Positions 1 through 8,012 of a stretch of 64,000 nt of DNA are shown here, in pieces; position 1 is the first letter of the stretch, and each line of letters opens with the position of its first letter. The notes under the pieces were generated by a model. The model was given only the letters and a program-made list of their open reading frames with translations. It did not search any database and was not told the DNA's origin. A program made the translations under genes and the position numbers. This stretch comes from Paracoccaceae bacterium (lineage in GTDB: Bacteria > Pseudomonadota > Alphaproteobacteria > Rhodobacterales > Rhodobacteraceae), in NCBI GenBank assembly GCA_019454225.1, contig CP075370.1, positions 541,001 through 605,000 of the forward strand. Direction: 5' to 3'.

Positions 1-729
1 CCGCCGCCGGACGCCGGGATCGCGCAGCGAGATCTCGCGCCCGAGAAATTCGTCGGCGTCGGGGCCGCACATCCACAGCAGCGCGCGCCCCGCCCATTCC
101 GCCGGGATATGGGCCGAGGGGTCGAGACGGCTGACCGGGTTGATGCCGCTGTGCCGGATCGCGACCTGCATGTCGGTGGCCACGGTGCCCGGCGACAGGC
201 CCATGATTCGCAGGCCCTGCGCGGCCTCTTCCAGATGGGCGCATTGCGTCAGCATGGCGGCACCCGCCTTGGCCGCGCAATAGGCGCTCCACCCCTCCAG
301 CGGGTTGTGGGCGGCGCCCGACGACACCGTGACCAGCGTGCCGCCACCCCTTGCGCGCAGGTGCGGGATGGCCGCGCGCATGCCGTGGAACACGCCCTTG
401 AGGTTGATGTCGACGGCGCGGCCCCAGGCCGCGGCATCGGCATCGGCCAGCCGCGCGATGGGCTCGATCACGCCGGCGTTGTTGATCATCGCGTCGATGC
501 CGCCCCAGCGGTCGGCCACCCGCGCCAGCGCCCAGTCCACCTGCGCGGCCTCGGCCACGTCGCAGGCGATGGCCGTCGCGGCATCGCCCAGCCCCGCCGC
601 CAGGGTCGCGATCTGCGCCTCGGTGCGGGCCAGAAGCGCGACGCGCGCGCCGGCCTGAACGAAGACGCGGGCCGCCGCCGCGCCGATTCCCCGGCTTGCA
701 CCGGTGATGACCACCACTTTTCCCTGCAT
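1..729 (-). CDS. SDR-family NAD(P)-dependent oxidoreductase (3' end beyond window)
   Basis: The reverse strand opens with an ATG at 729 and stays open to base 1, giving 243 codons without a stop, so the C-terminus is cut by the window edge. The protein begins with the Rossmann nucleotide-binding motif TGASRGIG near residue 9. It carries NNAG near residue 86 and the catalytic Ser plus YCAAK (YxxxK) pair further on, all hallmarks of classical short-chain dehydrogenases. The family reduces or oxidises alcohols and ketones in the cytoplasm with NAD(P)H. The start is supported because the nucleotide-binding strand follows it directly, as in the family. The gene is divergent from the next gene, and nothing nearby indicates a substrate. 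Confidence 0.9.
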   Translation of the reverse strand, partial: MQGKVVVITGASRGIGAAAARVFVQAGARVALLARTEAQIATLAAGLGDAATAIACDVAEAAQVDWALARVADRWGGIDAMINNAGVIEPIARLADADAAAWGRAVDINLKGVFHGMRAAIPHLRARGGGTLVTVSSGAAHNPLEGWSAYCAAKAGAAMLTQCAHLEEAAQGLRIMGLSPGTVATDMQVAIRHSGINPVSRLDPSAHIPAEWAGRALLWMCGPDADEFLGREISLRDPGVRRR

Positions 730-868
730 CGCATCCCCTCCGCTGCCGTTCGTCCCGTCCTATCCCGCGCCGCGCGCGCGGAAAACCCGTCGCGCAGGAT
801 TCACTTGACCCCCCGGCGCGCGGGGCCGATGCTGCGCGCAAATTTTGCACCACAGGGAAGGTTTGGTC

Positions 869-2374
869 ATGACACATCGCGGATTGTTCGGCGTCTCGGC
901 CCTTTGCACGCTTCTGTCCACCACCGCGCTGCACGCGCAGGTTACCCCCGAGCAGGTCTGGCAGAACTGGAAGGACCTGGCCACCGGCTATGGCCAGACC
1001 GTCTCGACCGGATCGGAAAGCCGTCAGGGCGACACGCTGGTGATCACCGGGATGACGATGGAACAGGCGGACGGCGATGTGGCCGTGACCGGCACGATCG
1101 ACGAGGTGCGGTTCCGCGATCTGGGCAACGGCACGGTCGAGGTGACGATGTCGCCGACCTATCCGCTGACCATGAACACCGTGAACGCGGAAGGCGAGGA
1201 TGTCGAGGTCGGCATCGAGATCGCGCAGGACAACCTGTCGATGATCGCCGGCGGGACGCCCGACAACACCACCTATGATTTCACCGCCGATTCCATGGTC
1301 GTCTCGACCACCAGCGTGATCGAGGCGGGCGAGGCGCTGCCGGTCAAGTTCAACCTCGCGCTTGAGGGTGCGGGCGGGAAATACGTCGTCAACCGCAAGC
1401 CTGGCGATGTGATCGACCTGACCTCGGGCGTGACGGCCGGGAACATGGTGCTGACGGTTGCCATGACCGACCCGGCGGAAGGCACGGATGTGCAGATCAA
1501 CGCCACGGTGGCGCAGCTTTCGGCCACGTCGAGCGGCACCTTCGGTTCCATGATGGACATGGAAAAGCTGAGCGACGCGCTGAATGCGGGCTTTGCGGTG
1601 GATGTGGCGCTGTCCTACGGCCCGATCGCCTATGACATGAACGTGACCGAGGACTCGGGCCCGACCTCGATCCGCGGCAAGACTGACGGCGGCAGCCTGG
1701 CGCTGGCGATGGACCGGACCAAGCTGGCCTACAAGGGCGGTGCGCGCGCGGTCGAGGTGCTGATTTCCAGCGCGCAGATCCCCTTCCCCGAAGTGGCGAT
1801 CCGCTATGCCGAGACGGCGTTCGACCTGCTGATGCCGATCAGCAAGGGCGACGCGCCGCAGGAGTATCGCCTGGGCGCCACCCTGCGCGACCTGACGGTT
1901 TCGGACGAGATCTGGGCGATGTTCGACCCGATGCAGAACCTGTCGCGCGACCCCGCGACGCTGGTGATCGACGCGCGCGGCACCGCCACGCTGAGCGTCG
2001 ACATCATGGACGAGGAAGCGATGAACTCGGGCATGCCCCCGGGCACGCTGGACAGTTTCGACCTGCCTGCGCTTCAGCTGAAGATCGCCGGGGCCGAACT
2101 GACCGGGAACGGCGCGCTGACCTTCGACAACACCGACCTCGTGTCCTTCGACGGCGTGCCCGCGCCCACCGGCACCGTGAACCTGGCGCTGTCCGGCGGC
2201 AATGCGCTGCTGGACAAGCTGGTGGCGATGGGTCTTGTTCCGGATGAACAGGCGATGGGCGCCCGCATGATGATGGGCATGTTCGCGCGGCCCGGCACCG
2301 AGCCCGATACCCTGACCTCGACGCTGGAGTTCAAGGACAAGGGCTTCTTTGCCAACGGCATGCGCCTGAAATAG
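869..2374 (+). CDS. DUF2125-family periplasmic protein
   Basis: This 501-residue protein starts with a short signal peptide ending around residue 22-24 (ALHAQV), followed by a largely beta-strand, soluble sequence rich in Thr, Asp and Gly with no further membrane segments. The overall character matches DUF2125 proteins, which are widespread in Rhodobacterales and have no established function; this family call is from recognition, not a search. The ATG at 869 is chosen over an upstream in-frame TTG because an AGGGAAGG ribosome-binding site lies just before it and the signal peptide then starts directly. The gene is monocistronic and ends before a strong terminator. Confidence 0.75.
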   Translation: MTHRGLFGVSALCTLLSTTALHAQVTPEQVWQNWKDLATGYGQTVSTGSESRQGDTLVITGMTMEQADGDVAVTGTIDEVRFRDLGNGTVEVTMSPTYPLTMNTVNAEGEDVEVGIEIAQDNLSMIAGGTPDNTTYDFTADSMVVSTTSVIEAGEALPVKFNLALEGAGGKYVVNRKPGDVIDLTSGVTAGNMVLTVAMTDPAEGTDVQINATVAQLSATSSGTFGSMMDMEKLSDALNAGFAVDVALSYGPIAYDMNVTEDSGPTSIRGKTDGGSLALAMDRTKLAYKGGARAVEVLISSAQIPFPEVAIRYAETAFDLLMPISKGDAPQEYRLGATLRDLTVSDEIWAMFDPMQNLSRDPATLVIDARGTATLSVDIMDEEAMNSGMPPGTLDSFDLPALQLKIAGAELTGNGALTFDNTDLVSFDGVPAPTGTVNLALSGGNALLDKLVAMGLVPDEQAMGARMMMGMFARPGTEPDTLTSTLEFKDKGFFANGMRLK

Positions 2375-2402
2375 ACCCGTCCCCCCGGGGGTTCCATGCA
2401 CG

Positions 2403-2428
2403 GGCGGCCCCTGCCGGGGCCGCCTTTT
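2403..2428 (+). terminator. Rho-independent terminator of the DUF2125 gene
   Basis: A perfect 9-base-pair GC stem (GGCGGCCCC / GGGGCCGCC) with loop TGCC is followed directly by TTTT. It lies 28 bases after the stop codon at 2374. Confidence 0.85.
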
Positions 2429-2516
2429 GCCATTCTGCGCCCCGTGCGCTTGTCCCCGCCTGCCCCCCGGATTACCTGAACCCGATGGCGCGCAGCACGC
2501 GCGCGAGGAGCCGCCG

Positions 2517-3860
2517 ATGACCCGACCCCTGCACCATCTGACCGACGCCCTTCTGGCCGCCGCGCGCCGCGCCGGTGCCGGGGCGGCGGATGCGATCGCG
2601 GTGGACGGTCAGTCGGTGTCGGTGGACATCCGCGCCGGACGCCTGGAGCAGGCCGAACGCGCCGAAGGCATCGAGATCGGCCTGCGCGTGCTGATCGGCG
2701 GGCGGCAGGCCTGCGTCTCGGCCTCGGACGTGTCGGACCGCACCATCGCGGCGATGGCCGAGCGTGCCGTCGCCATGGCGCGCGAGGCGCCGGAAGACCC
2801 CTTCGCCGGGCTGGCCGACCCCGGCGAGACCGCAACCGCCACCGACCCGTCTGCGCTGGAACTGTGCGACCCGGCCGATGCGCCCGCGGCGGCGGCGCTG
2901 GAGTCGCTCGCCCGCCGGGCCGAGGGCGCGGCGATGGCGCGGGGCGGCGTCACGCAGGTCGAGGCGGGGGCGGGCCATTCGCTGCGCCGGGTGCATCTGG
3001 CGGCGAGCAACGGGTTTTCGGGCGGCTATGCGCGGTCGTCCGTCTCGGTGTCGGCGGTGGCCTTTACCGGTGAGGGCACCGCGATGGAGCGCGACTGGGC
3101 GGGCGAGGGCCGCGTCTGGATGGCCGACCTGCCCGAACCCGAAGGGATCGGCCAGCTTGCCGCCGAACGGGCGCTGTCGCGCGCCGGTGCACGAAAGCCC
3201 CCGACGGGCGCCTTCCCGGTTCTGTTCGACGAACGGGTGGCATCCTCGCTGATCGGTCACCTGCTGCAGGCGATCAACGGCGCCACCGTGGCGCGCGGGT
3301 CCGGGTGGCTGCGCGACAGGCTGGGCGAGCCGGTGCTTCCCCCCGGCCTCTCGGTCATCGAGGATCCGCACCGGACGCGGACATCGGCGAGCCGGATGTT
3401 CGATGCCGAGGGTCTGGCGACGCGGAAACGGACGATCATTCAGGATGGCGTGCTGACCGGCTGGGTGCTGGACCTCGCGTCGGCCCGGAAGCTGGGCATG
3501 GCCAGCACCGGCAATGCGGCGCGCGGTCCTTCGGCGCCTCCGTCGCCCGCGACCTCGAACATCGAACTGACGCCAGGCAGCGCCAGCCGTGACGACCTGG
3601 TGGCCGCCATGGGCACGGGCCTGCTGGTGACCTCGCTGATCGGCGCCTCGATCAACCCGACGACCGGCGACTATTCGCGGGGCGCCAGCGGTTTCTGGGT
3701 CGAGGGGGGGCAGATCGCCTGGCCGGTGAACGAATGCACCATCGCGGGCAACCTGCGTGACATGCTGATGCGGATCACCCCCGCGAACGACGCGCGCGCG
3801 CATCTGTCCACGCGCGTGCCGTCCTGTCTGGTCGAGGGGCTGACGCTTGCCGGCGCGTGA
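2517..3860 (+). CDS. pmbA: TldD/PmbA-family metallopeptidase subunit (PmbA/TldE-like)
   Basis: The 447-residue protein has the length and architecture of PmbA/TldE, the partner of TldD in the cytoplasmic TldD/E protease that trims modified peptides such as microcins. It has an N-terminal mixed domain, a middle region with SVSVSAVAF, and a C-terminal beta-rich domain with GNAARG, TNIEL-like (here SNIELTPG) and TGDYSRGASGFWVEGG segments typical of the family. The ATG at 2517 has a GAGGAG ribosome-binding site and skips an implausible 30-residue upstream extension. Its end overlaps the next gene by 14 bases, suggesting co-translation. TldD itself is not in the window. PmbA/TldE members usually lack the HExxxH zinc motif, and I see none here. 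Confidence 0.88.
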   Translation: MTRPLHHLTDALLAAARRAGAGAADAIAVDGQSVSVDIRAGRLEQAERAEGIEIGLRVLIGGRQACVSASDVSDRTIAAMAERAVAMAREAPEDPFAGLADPGETATATDPSALELCDPADAPAAAALESLARRAEGAAMARGGVTQVEAGAGHSLRRVHLAASNGFSGGYARSSVSVSAVAFTGEGTAMERDWAGEGRVWMADLPEPEGIGQLAAERALSRAGARKPPTGAFPVLFDERVASSLIGHLLQAINGATVARGSGWLRDRLGEPVLPPGLSVIEDPHRTRTSASRMFDAEGLATRKRTIIQDGVLTGWVLDLASARKLGMASTGNAARGPSAPPSPATSNIELTPGSASRDDLVAAMGTGLLVTSLIGASINPTTGDYSRGASGFWVEGGQIAWPVNECTIAGNLRDMLMRITPANDARAHLSTRVPSCLVEGLTLAGA

Positions 3861-4641
3861 CCTTGCGCTGCTGACCGATGCCGCGGCCGAGGCCGGGCGC
3901 ATCGCCCGCCGGTTCTGGCGCCGGAACCCCGCCGTCTGGGACAAGCCCGGCAACGGGCCGGTGACCGAGGCCGACCTGGCGGTGAACCGGATGCTGCTGG
4001 CCGACCTGCGCCGCGCCCGCCCGGACTATGGCTGGCTGTCCGAGGAAACCCCGGACGACCGCGAAAGGCTGGACAATGAACGGGTGTTCATCATTGATCC
4101 GATCGACGGAACCCGCGCCTTCATCGCCGGAGAGGAGCATTTTGCCCATGCCCTTGCGGTGGCCGAGCGCGGGCGGGTGACGGCGGCGGTGGTGCATCTG
4201 CCGGTCGCCGGGCTGACCTACGCGGCGGTGGCGGACGGTCTGGCCACACTGAACGGTCGCCCGTTGCGGCCCAGCGGACGGGAAGACGAGGACGGCGCGG
4301 TGGCGCTGGCCAGCGGCGCGGCGATGATGGCGGCGCACTGGCCGGGCGGCGTGCCGCCGCTGCGCCGGGCATTCCGTGCCTCGCTGGCCTGGCGCCTGTG
4401 CCTGGTTGCCGAGGGCGCGTTCGACGCGATGCTGACCTTCCGTCCCACCTGGGAATGGGATGCGGCGGCAGGCTGCCTGATCGCCGCGGCGGCGGGTGCC
4501 GCCGCCACCGATGCCGATGGCCTGGCCCCGGCATTCAACCGGCGCGACCCGCGCGTCAACGGCCTGATCGTGGCGGCCCCCGGGGTGCATGCCGCGCTGA
4601 TGGCGCGGCGGCGCGGTCAGTCCTTCGCCAGCCCCAGCTGA
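3847..4641 (+). CDS. Inositol-monophosphatase-family phosphatase (CysQ/IMPase-like)
   Basis: This is a 264-residue member of the Mg-dependent, lithium-sensitive phosphatase superfamily. The metal-site motifs are present: PVTEADLAVN near residue 39, WLSEE near residue 62, the diagnostic IDPIDGTRAFI near residue 85, and WEWDAAAG near residue 203. Such enzymes hydrolyse inositol phosphates, 3'-phosphoadenosine 5'-phosphate or histidinol phosphate, and the substrate here is open. A second, more CysQ-like paralogue lies at 34395-35189. The start is a TTG that overlaps the end of the PmbA-like gene by 14 bases, with GAGGGG a few bases upstream. The 3' end overlaps the convergent DUF1269 gene by 25 bases. 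Confidence 0.85.
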   Translation: MPARDLALLTDAAAEAGRIARRFWRRNPAVWDKPGNGPVTEADLAVNRMLLADLRRARPDYGWLSEETPDDRERLDNERVFIIDPIDGTRAFIAGEEHFAHALAVAERGRVTAAVVHLPVAGLTYAAVADGLATLNGRPLRPSGREDEDGAVALASGAAMMAAHWPGGVPPLRRAFRASLAWRLCLVAEGAFDAMLTFRPTWEWDAAAGCLIAAAAGAAATDADGLAPAFNRRDPRVNGLIVAAPGVHAALMARRRGQSFASPS

Positions 4642-5156
4642 TCGGCGCCCGCCTTCATCGGTGCGACGCCTTCCTCGAGGATCTCGCGCAGGATGCCCTC
4701 GGCGTGTTTCGACAGCGAGGTCTGCACCACGCGCCCCTTTGCCCGGAAGTTGGCCAGCCGGTCCAGCACCTTGTCCGCCGTCATCTTGCGGATCAGCACG
4801 CAGACCGCCGAGCCGCCCTTGTCCAGGCTGCGGCCCACGTCGCGCAGGAAACCGTCGTCGATCCCGATGTCGGTGGCGCGGCCGGCCAGTGCCCCGGCGC
4901 CCGCGCCGACCGCCGCCCCGACGATCGGGTTGAGGAACAGCATCCCTACGAGCGCGCCCCAGAACCCCCCGCCCAGCGCGCCGCGCGCCGTCAGGTTCAC
5001 CGCCTGGTGCAGATGCACGTCGCCCGTGTCGTCCCGCGTCACGACGACCGCGTCCTCCATCTCGATCAGATACTCCTTCTGCAGCCGCAGCAGTTCGGCG
5101 CGCACCTCGAAGGCGGTCGCCTCATCCGGATAGGCGACGATGACAAGATCGGACAT
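4617..5156 (-). CDS. DUF1269-domain membrane-associated protein
   Basis: The 179-residue protein has an N-terminal ferredoxin-like segment (MSDLVIVAYPDEATAFEV) and a Gly/Ala-rich hydrophobic stretch around residues 60-92 (GALGGGFWGALVGMLFLNP and following). Its C-terminal half contains KGGSAVCVLIRKMT. This is the pattern of DUF1269 proteins, small bacterial proteins of unknown function that probably sit at the membrane through the glycine-rich region. An AGGAGGAACCC ribosome-binding site precedes the ATG. The gene converges on and overlaps the phosphatase gene by 25 bases. Confidence 0.8.
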   Translation of the reverse strand: MSDLVIVAYPDEATAFEVRAELLRLQKEYLIEMEDAVVVTRDDTGDVHLHQAVNLTARGALGGGFWGALVGMLFLNPIVGAAVGAGAGALAGRATDIGIDDGFLRDVGRSLDKGGSAVCVLIRKMTADKVLDRLANFRAKGRVVQTSLSKHAEGILREILEEGVAPMKAGADQLGLAKD

Positions 5157-5227
5157 GGGTTCCTCCTGCGCATGAGTCTGCGCAGTCTAGCACGGTCAAA
5201 GCGCTTTGGATGCCTAAAATCGCGGCG

Positions 5228-5254
5228 CCCGCACCGGTCCGCGACCGGTGCGGG
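5228..5254 (-). terminator. Stem-loop downstream of tonB
   Basis: A perfect 11-base-pair inverted repeat (CCCGCACCGGT / ACCGGTGCGGG, 5-base loop) starts 7 bases past the stop of the TonB gene. On the minus strand a GC-rich stretch precedes ATTTTA, so it is a plausible but not textbook intrinsic terminator for the ton/heme-receptor operon. Confidence 0.6.
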
Positions 5255-5261
5255 GCTGGCT

Positions 5262-6185
5262 TCAGTTGCGTCCGACGAATTCGAAGCTGAACCGCGTCTC
5301 GGCCCCGGCAGGCGGCACCGGAAACGGAGCGGCACGGCGGATGTGGTCCATCGCGGCACGGTCCAGCGCCGCGGCCCCGGACGACCGCGCCAGCGTCACC
5401 GAAGCCAGCGCCCCGGACGGCGCGATGCGGAATGACACCACCGCCGTGCCCCGGGCGGAAACGGCGGGCTTGCGCAACCGGGTGATGCGGCGCAGCACCT
5501 CGCCCGGATAGTTCGACCGTGCGGCGTTCCCCGCCGCGCTGGCCCCCGCCGATCTGGCCCCCGCCGCGCCGGCGGCGGCATCGGCCTGGCCCGTGTCGCT
5601 GCCCTTCCGCGCGTTCCGGTCTGCATTTCCCGCGGCAGATTTCGCCCTGGCGGGCGGGGCCTTTTCGGCGGGCCGCGCCTTCGGCCGTGGAGAGGTCTCG
5701 GGCGCGTCCTGTCCGATGACCGTCTCCGGCACGGCGGCCGCGGTTCGGTCCGGGGCGGGCGCGGGCTCCGCTGGCACCGCCGGGGCCACGGTGGCGGCTG
5801 CGGCGGCGGGCGCGGGGGCTGCCATGTCCGGCGCGGGCGCCGGGGCGGCCGTCTGCGGCACCGCAAGGGGGGCAAGCGCCACCTCCGGCATGGCGGCCGC
5901 CAGGGGCACCGCGACCGCGGCGACGGCAGGGGGCGGCGATGCCGTGGGGGTGGCGGGGGTCGCTGCCGCCACCGTGGTCGGGGCCGCCACAGGCGGGGTT
6001 TCCGCGGGCGTGACCGGTGTCGCGCCCTCGGCCAGATCGGCGAAGCCGTCGCCCAGCATGGCGACCGCCGCCGCCACCCCGCCCGCGATCTCCGGCGCGC
6101 CCTGCGGCCCCACCGCGACGGCGCCCGCCGCATGCAGCGCCCCCGACAGCATCAGCGACCCGATGAATGCCGCGCGCGCCCTCAC
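5262..6185 (-). CDS. tonB: TonB-family energy transducer
   Basis: The 307-residue protein has an N-terminal membrane anchor (residues about 6-28). A very long Ala/Pro-rich periplasmic linker (about residues 50-200) follows, then a Lys/Arg-rich patch, and a C-terminal TonB domain beginning near YPGEVLRRI and containing GTAVVSFRIAPSG. TonB proteins span the periplasm and pass proton-motive energy to outer-membrane receptors. The GTG start at 6185 overlaps the exbD stop (TCGTGA), the usual arrangement in this operon, whereas the upstream frame is a read-through into exbD. It is the last gene of the receptor-small protein-exbB-exbD-exbD-tonB operon and so probably serves the heme receptor. Confidence 0.88.
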   Translation of the reverse strand: MRARAAFIGSLMLSGALHAAGAVAVGPQGAPEIAGGVAAAVAMLGDGFADLAEGATPVTPAETPPVAAPTTVAAATPATPTASPPPAVAAVAVPLAAAMPEVALAPLAVPQTAAPAPAPDMAAPAPAAAAATVAPAVPAEPAPAPDRTAAAVPETVIGQDAPETSPRPKARPAEKAPPARAKSAAGNADRNARKGSDTGQADAAAGAAGARSAGASAAGNAARSNYPGEVLRRITRLRKPAVSARGTAVVSFRIAPSGALASVTLARSSGAAALDRAAMDHIRRAAPFPVPPAGAETRFSFEFVGRN

Positions 6186-6568
6186 GATCCGCCCCGTTCC
6201 GTCACGATCCGCACCTCCTCGGCCCCTGCCGCGCGCAGATCGCCGGCAATCCGCACCAGATCGCGGGCGGGCAGGTCGCGGGCTGGCATCAGGCGCAGCA
6301 CCGTCGCCCCGCCAGCCAGCCGCTGCGCGGCGAACCCGGCCGGGGTCACCGCCACGCCCCGCCACAGGGTCGTTCCGTCGGCCCGCACCGCAAGCGCGTC
6401 GTCGGGCGCCTGTGCCGCCACGGCGTCCGACGAGACGAGGTCGATCTCGCGGTCCAGCGGCGCGGCAACCTGGCCCGCGACCAGAAAGAACACCAGCATC
6501 AGGAACACCACGTTGATTAGCGCGATGGTGGGTTCCGACCGGCGTCGCGCGGGGGCGGCAAGGCGCAT
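6182..6568 (-). CDS. exbD: ExbD/TolR-family biopolymer transport protein (second copy)
   Basis: At 128 residues, with one N-terminal transmembrane helix (ALINVVFLMLVFFLVAGQVA, residues about 15-36) and a short periplasmic domain, it matches ExbD. A notable difference from the upstream copy is that the helix has N (LINVVF) where ExbD/TolR proteins normally carry the proton-translocating Asp (LIDVIF). ExbD forms the rotor-like dimer inside the ExbB pentamer. Having two ExbD-like proteins in one operon, one lacking the key Asp, suggests a heteromeric pair. It overlaps tonB by 4 bases. Confidence 0.85.
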   Translation of the reverse strand: MRLAAPARRRSEPTIALINVVFLMLVFFLVAGQVAAPLDREIDLVSSDAVAAQAPDDALAVRADGTTLWRGVAVTPAGFAAQRLAGGATVLRLMPARDLPARDLVRIAGDLRAAGAEEVRIVTERGGS

Positions 6569-6572
6569 CGGC

Positions 6573-6950
6573 TCAGCCCCCGATCACACGCAGCGTCAGG
6601 TCCGGCACCTCGCGCAGCGCCGCCAGCACATCGACCAGCCGCTGTGCCGTCACCTCGGGGGCGGGGGCCAGGATCACCGGGGCGGGCATCCGCGCGGCCA
6701 TCACCCCGGCCAGCCCGGCCAGATCGACCGGCGCGGTATCCAGCGTGATCGTGTCGCCGGTCAGCCGCAGGAAGACCGGCGTCTCGCCCGCCGCCGCCGC
6801 GCCGCCCGCCGCTGCCGTCAGCGGCAGGTCGGCAAACCGGGTGAAGGTGGAGGACAGCATGAAGAACAGCAGCAGCAGGAAGATCACGTCGATCAGCGAG
6901 GTCATCGACAGCGCGCGGCGCGCACGCGGCGGGTGCAGCCGGTCAGGCAT
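6573..6950 (-). CDS. exbD: ExbD/TolR-family biopolymer transport protein (first copy)
   Basis: The 125-residue protein has a single N-terminal membrane helix containing the canonical SLIDVIFLLLLFFMLSS segment. The Asp at about residue 22 is the proton-carrying residue of ExbD/TolR. A periplasmic domain of about 80 residues follows. It overlaps exbB by 8 bases and is followed after 4 bases by a second exbD-like gene. With ExbB it should form the proton-driven motor energising TonB. Confidence 0.9.
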   Translation of the reverse strand: MPDRLHPPRARRALSMTSLIDVIFLLLLFFMLSSTFTRFADLPLTAAAGGAAAAGETPVFLRLTGDTITLDTAPVDLAGLAGVMAARMPAPVILAPAPEVTAQRLVDVLAALREVPDLTLRVIGG

Positions 6951-7611
6951 GGGCCAGCCGCCCCTGCGGCAGCGGGGCGGCGGATGGCAGGCCGGGGCAC
7001 AGCGCCGCCTCGATCACCGACTCTGCCATGCGCCGCTCGCCTGCGACGCGGACCTCGAACCATGTCAGCACGGCAGACACCGGCATGGCCACCGCCAGCC
7101 CCGCCGCCGTGGTCATGAGCGCCACCCAGATTCCCCCCGCCAGAACAGACGGGTCCACCGACTGTCCCGCCTCCTGCATGGCGCGGAAGGCGTCGATCAT
7201 GCCCAGAACCGTGCCGAACAGGCCCAGCAGCGGCGCCACCTGCGCAATCGTGTCCAGCAGGCGGAACCCGGTCTCCAGACGCGCGATGTGGTCCTGCGCC
7301 AGCGCATACAGGCGGTCGCGCGGGGCTGCCTCGGCCTTGCCCGGGTGCAGCGCCTGCACAAGCAGCGGCCCCAGATGCGAGGGCGCGGCCTCGGCCAGCG
7401 CCAGCGCGCGGGGCCGCTCGCCCGCGTCCGAGGCGGCAATGGCCGCCAACAGCCCGCCATGCCGCCCGACACCCAGCGCGGCGAACTGTCCGACCTTCCA
7501 GATCGCCACGCCGCCTGCCAGCACCGACAGCAGCAGGATCAGCGCCACCACCGGGCCGCCCAGGGCGATGAACCCGGTGATCGCCTCGCGCGCCTGTACC
7601 AGATGGATCAT
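6943..7611 (-). CDS. exbB: MotA/TolQ/ExbB proton-channel family protein
   Basis: The 222-residue protein has the ExbB layout: an N-terminal helix (GPVVALILLLSVLAGGVAI), a cytoplasmic Ala/Leu-rich region, and two C-terminal helices. These contain the conserved APLLGLFGTVLGMIDAF and GIWVALMTTAAGLAVAMP segments. ExbB pentamers conduct protons around ExbD. The ATG overlaps the stop of the preceding small secreted-protein gene by 4 bases (ATGA). The context makes it part of a heme-receptor-dedicated Ton system rather than the Tol-Pal system, since no tolA, tolB or pal is nearby. Confidence 0.92.
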   Translation of the reverse strand: MIHLVQAREAITGFIALGGPVVALILLLSVLAGGVAIWKVGQFAALGVGRHGGLLAAIAASDAGERPRALALAEAAPSHLGPLLVQALHPGKAEAAPRDRLYALAQDHIARLETGFRLLDTIAQVAPLLGLFGTVLGMIDAFRAMQEAGQSVDPSVLAGGIWVALMTTAAGLAVAMPVSAVLTWFEVRVAGERRMAESVIEAALCPGLPSAAPLPQGRLAHA

Positions 7612-8012
7612 CCCGCAACCTCCATGCCGTCCACCGCGCTGGACGGGCGCAGCGCAGCCGCGCAGGCAGCGGGATCGGCGCCCTCGCAGCGTGCCACGCC
7701 GTTGAACAGAACCTGCCCCAGATCACCGCAGTCCACGCCCGCCACATCGAACTGCCGCACGCGGCGGCGCCCGTCGGGCAGGGCGCCAAAGTCGAACAGG
7801 GTGAACTGCGCCACCCGGCCCGCGCGGGTGAACAGCACCGTTTCCAGCACCAGCCCGGCCAGATCGGCCCCCGTGGCATTCGCGGCCACGAAGGTCAGGC
7901 GGCAGGCGGCGCCCTGCGCCTCCACCGTGTTCAACTCGACCCGCAGGGCGGGCGCCTCCTCGGCGCCCGCCGCCCCGGCGATCAGCATGGCCAGAAGCGC
8001 CGCCCTTACCAT
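7608..8012 (-). CDS. Small secreted protein of the heme/Ton operon, unknown function
   Basis: It encodes 134 residues with a clear signal peptide (MVRAALLAMLIAGAAGA, cleavage near residue 17). The mature part of about 117 residues contains four cysteines (at AACRLT, GVDCGDL, ARCEGA and AACAAA), compatible with disulfides in the periplasm. I recognise no catalytic motif. The start overlaps the end of the receptor gene by 7 bases and the stop overlaps exbB by 4, so it is translationally coupled between receptor and motor. A role in heme capture, receptor quality control or Ton coupling is inference from position only. Confidence 0.75.
   Translation of the reverse strand: MVRAALLAMLIAGAAGAEEAPALRVELNTVEAQGAACRLTFVAANATGADLAGLVLETVLFTRAGRVAQFTLFDFGALPDGRRRVRQFDVAGVDCGDLGQVLFNGVARCEGADPAACAAALRPSSAVDGMEVAG

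Noticed and set aside
3847..4641. Considered a histidinol-phosphatase or PAP phosphatase call
   Set aside because: The superfamily motifs are clear but specificity residues cannot be told from sequence reading alone, and context (a PmbA-like gene) does not help, so only the family is stated.
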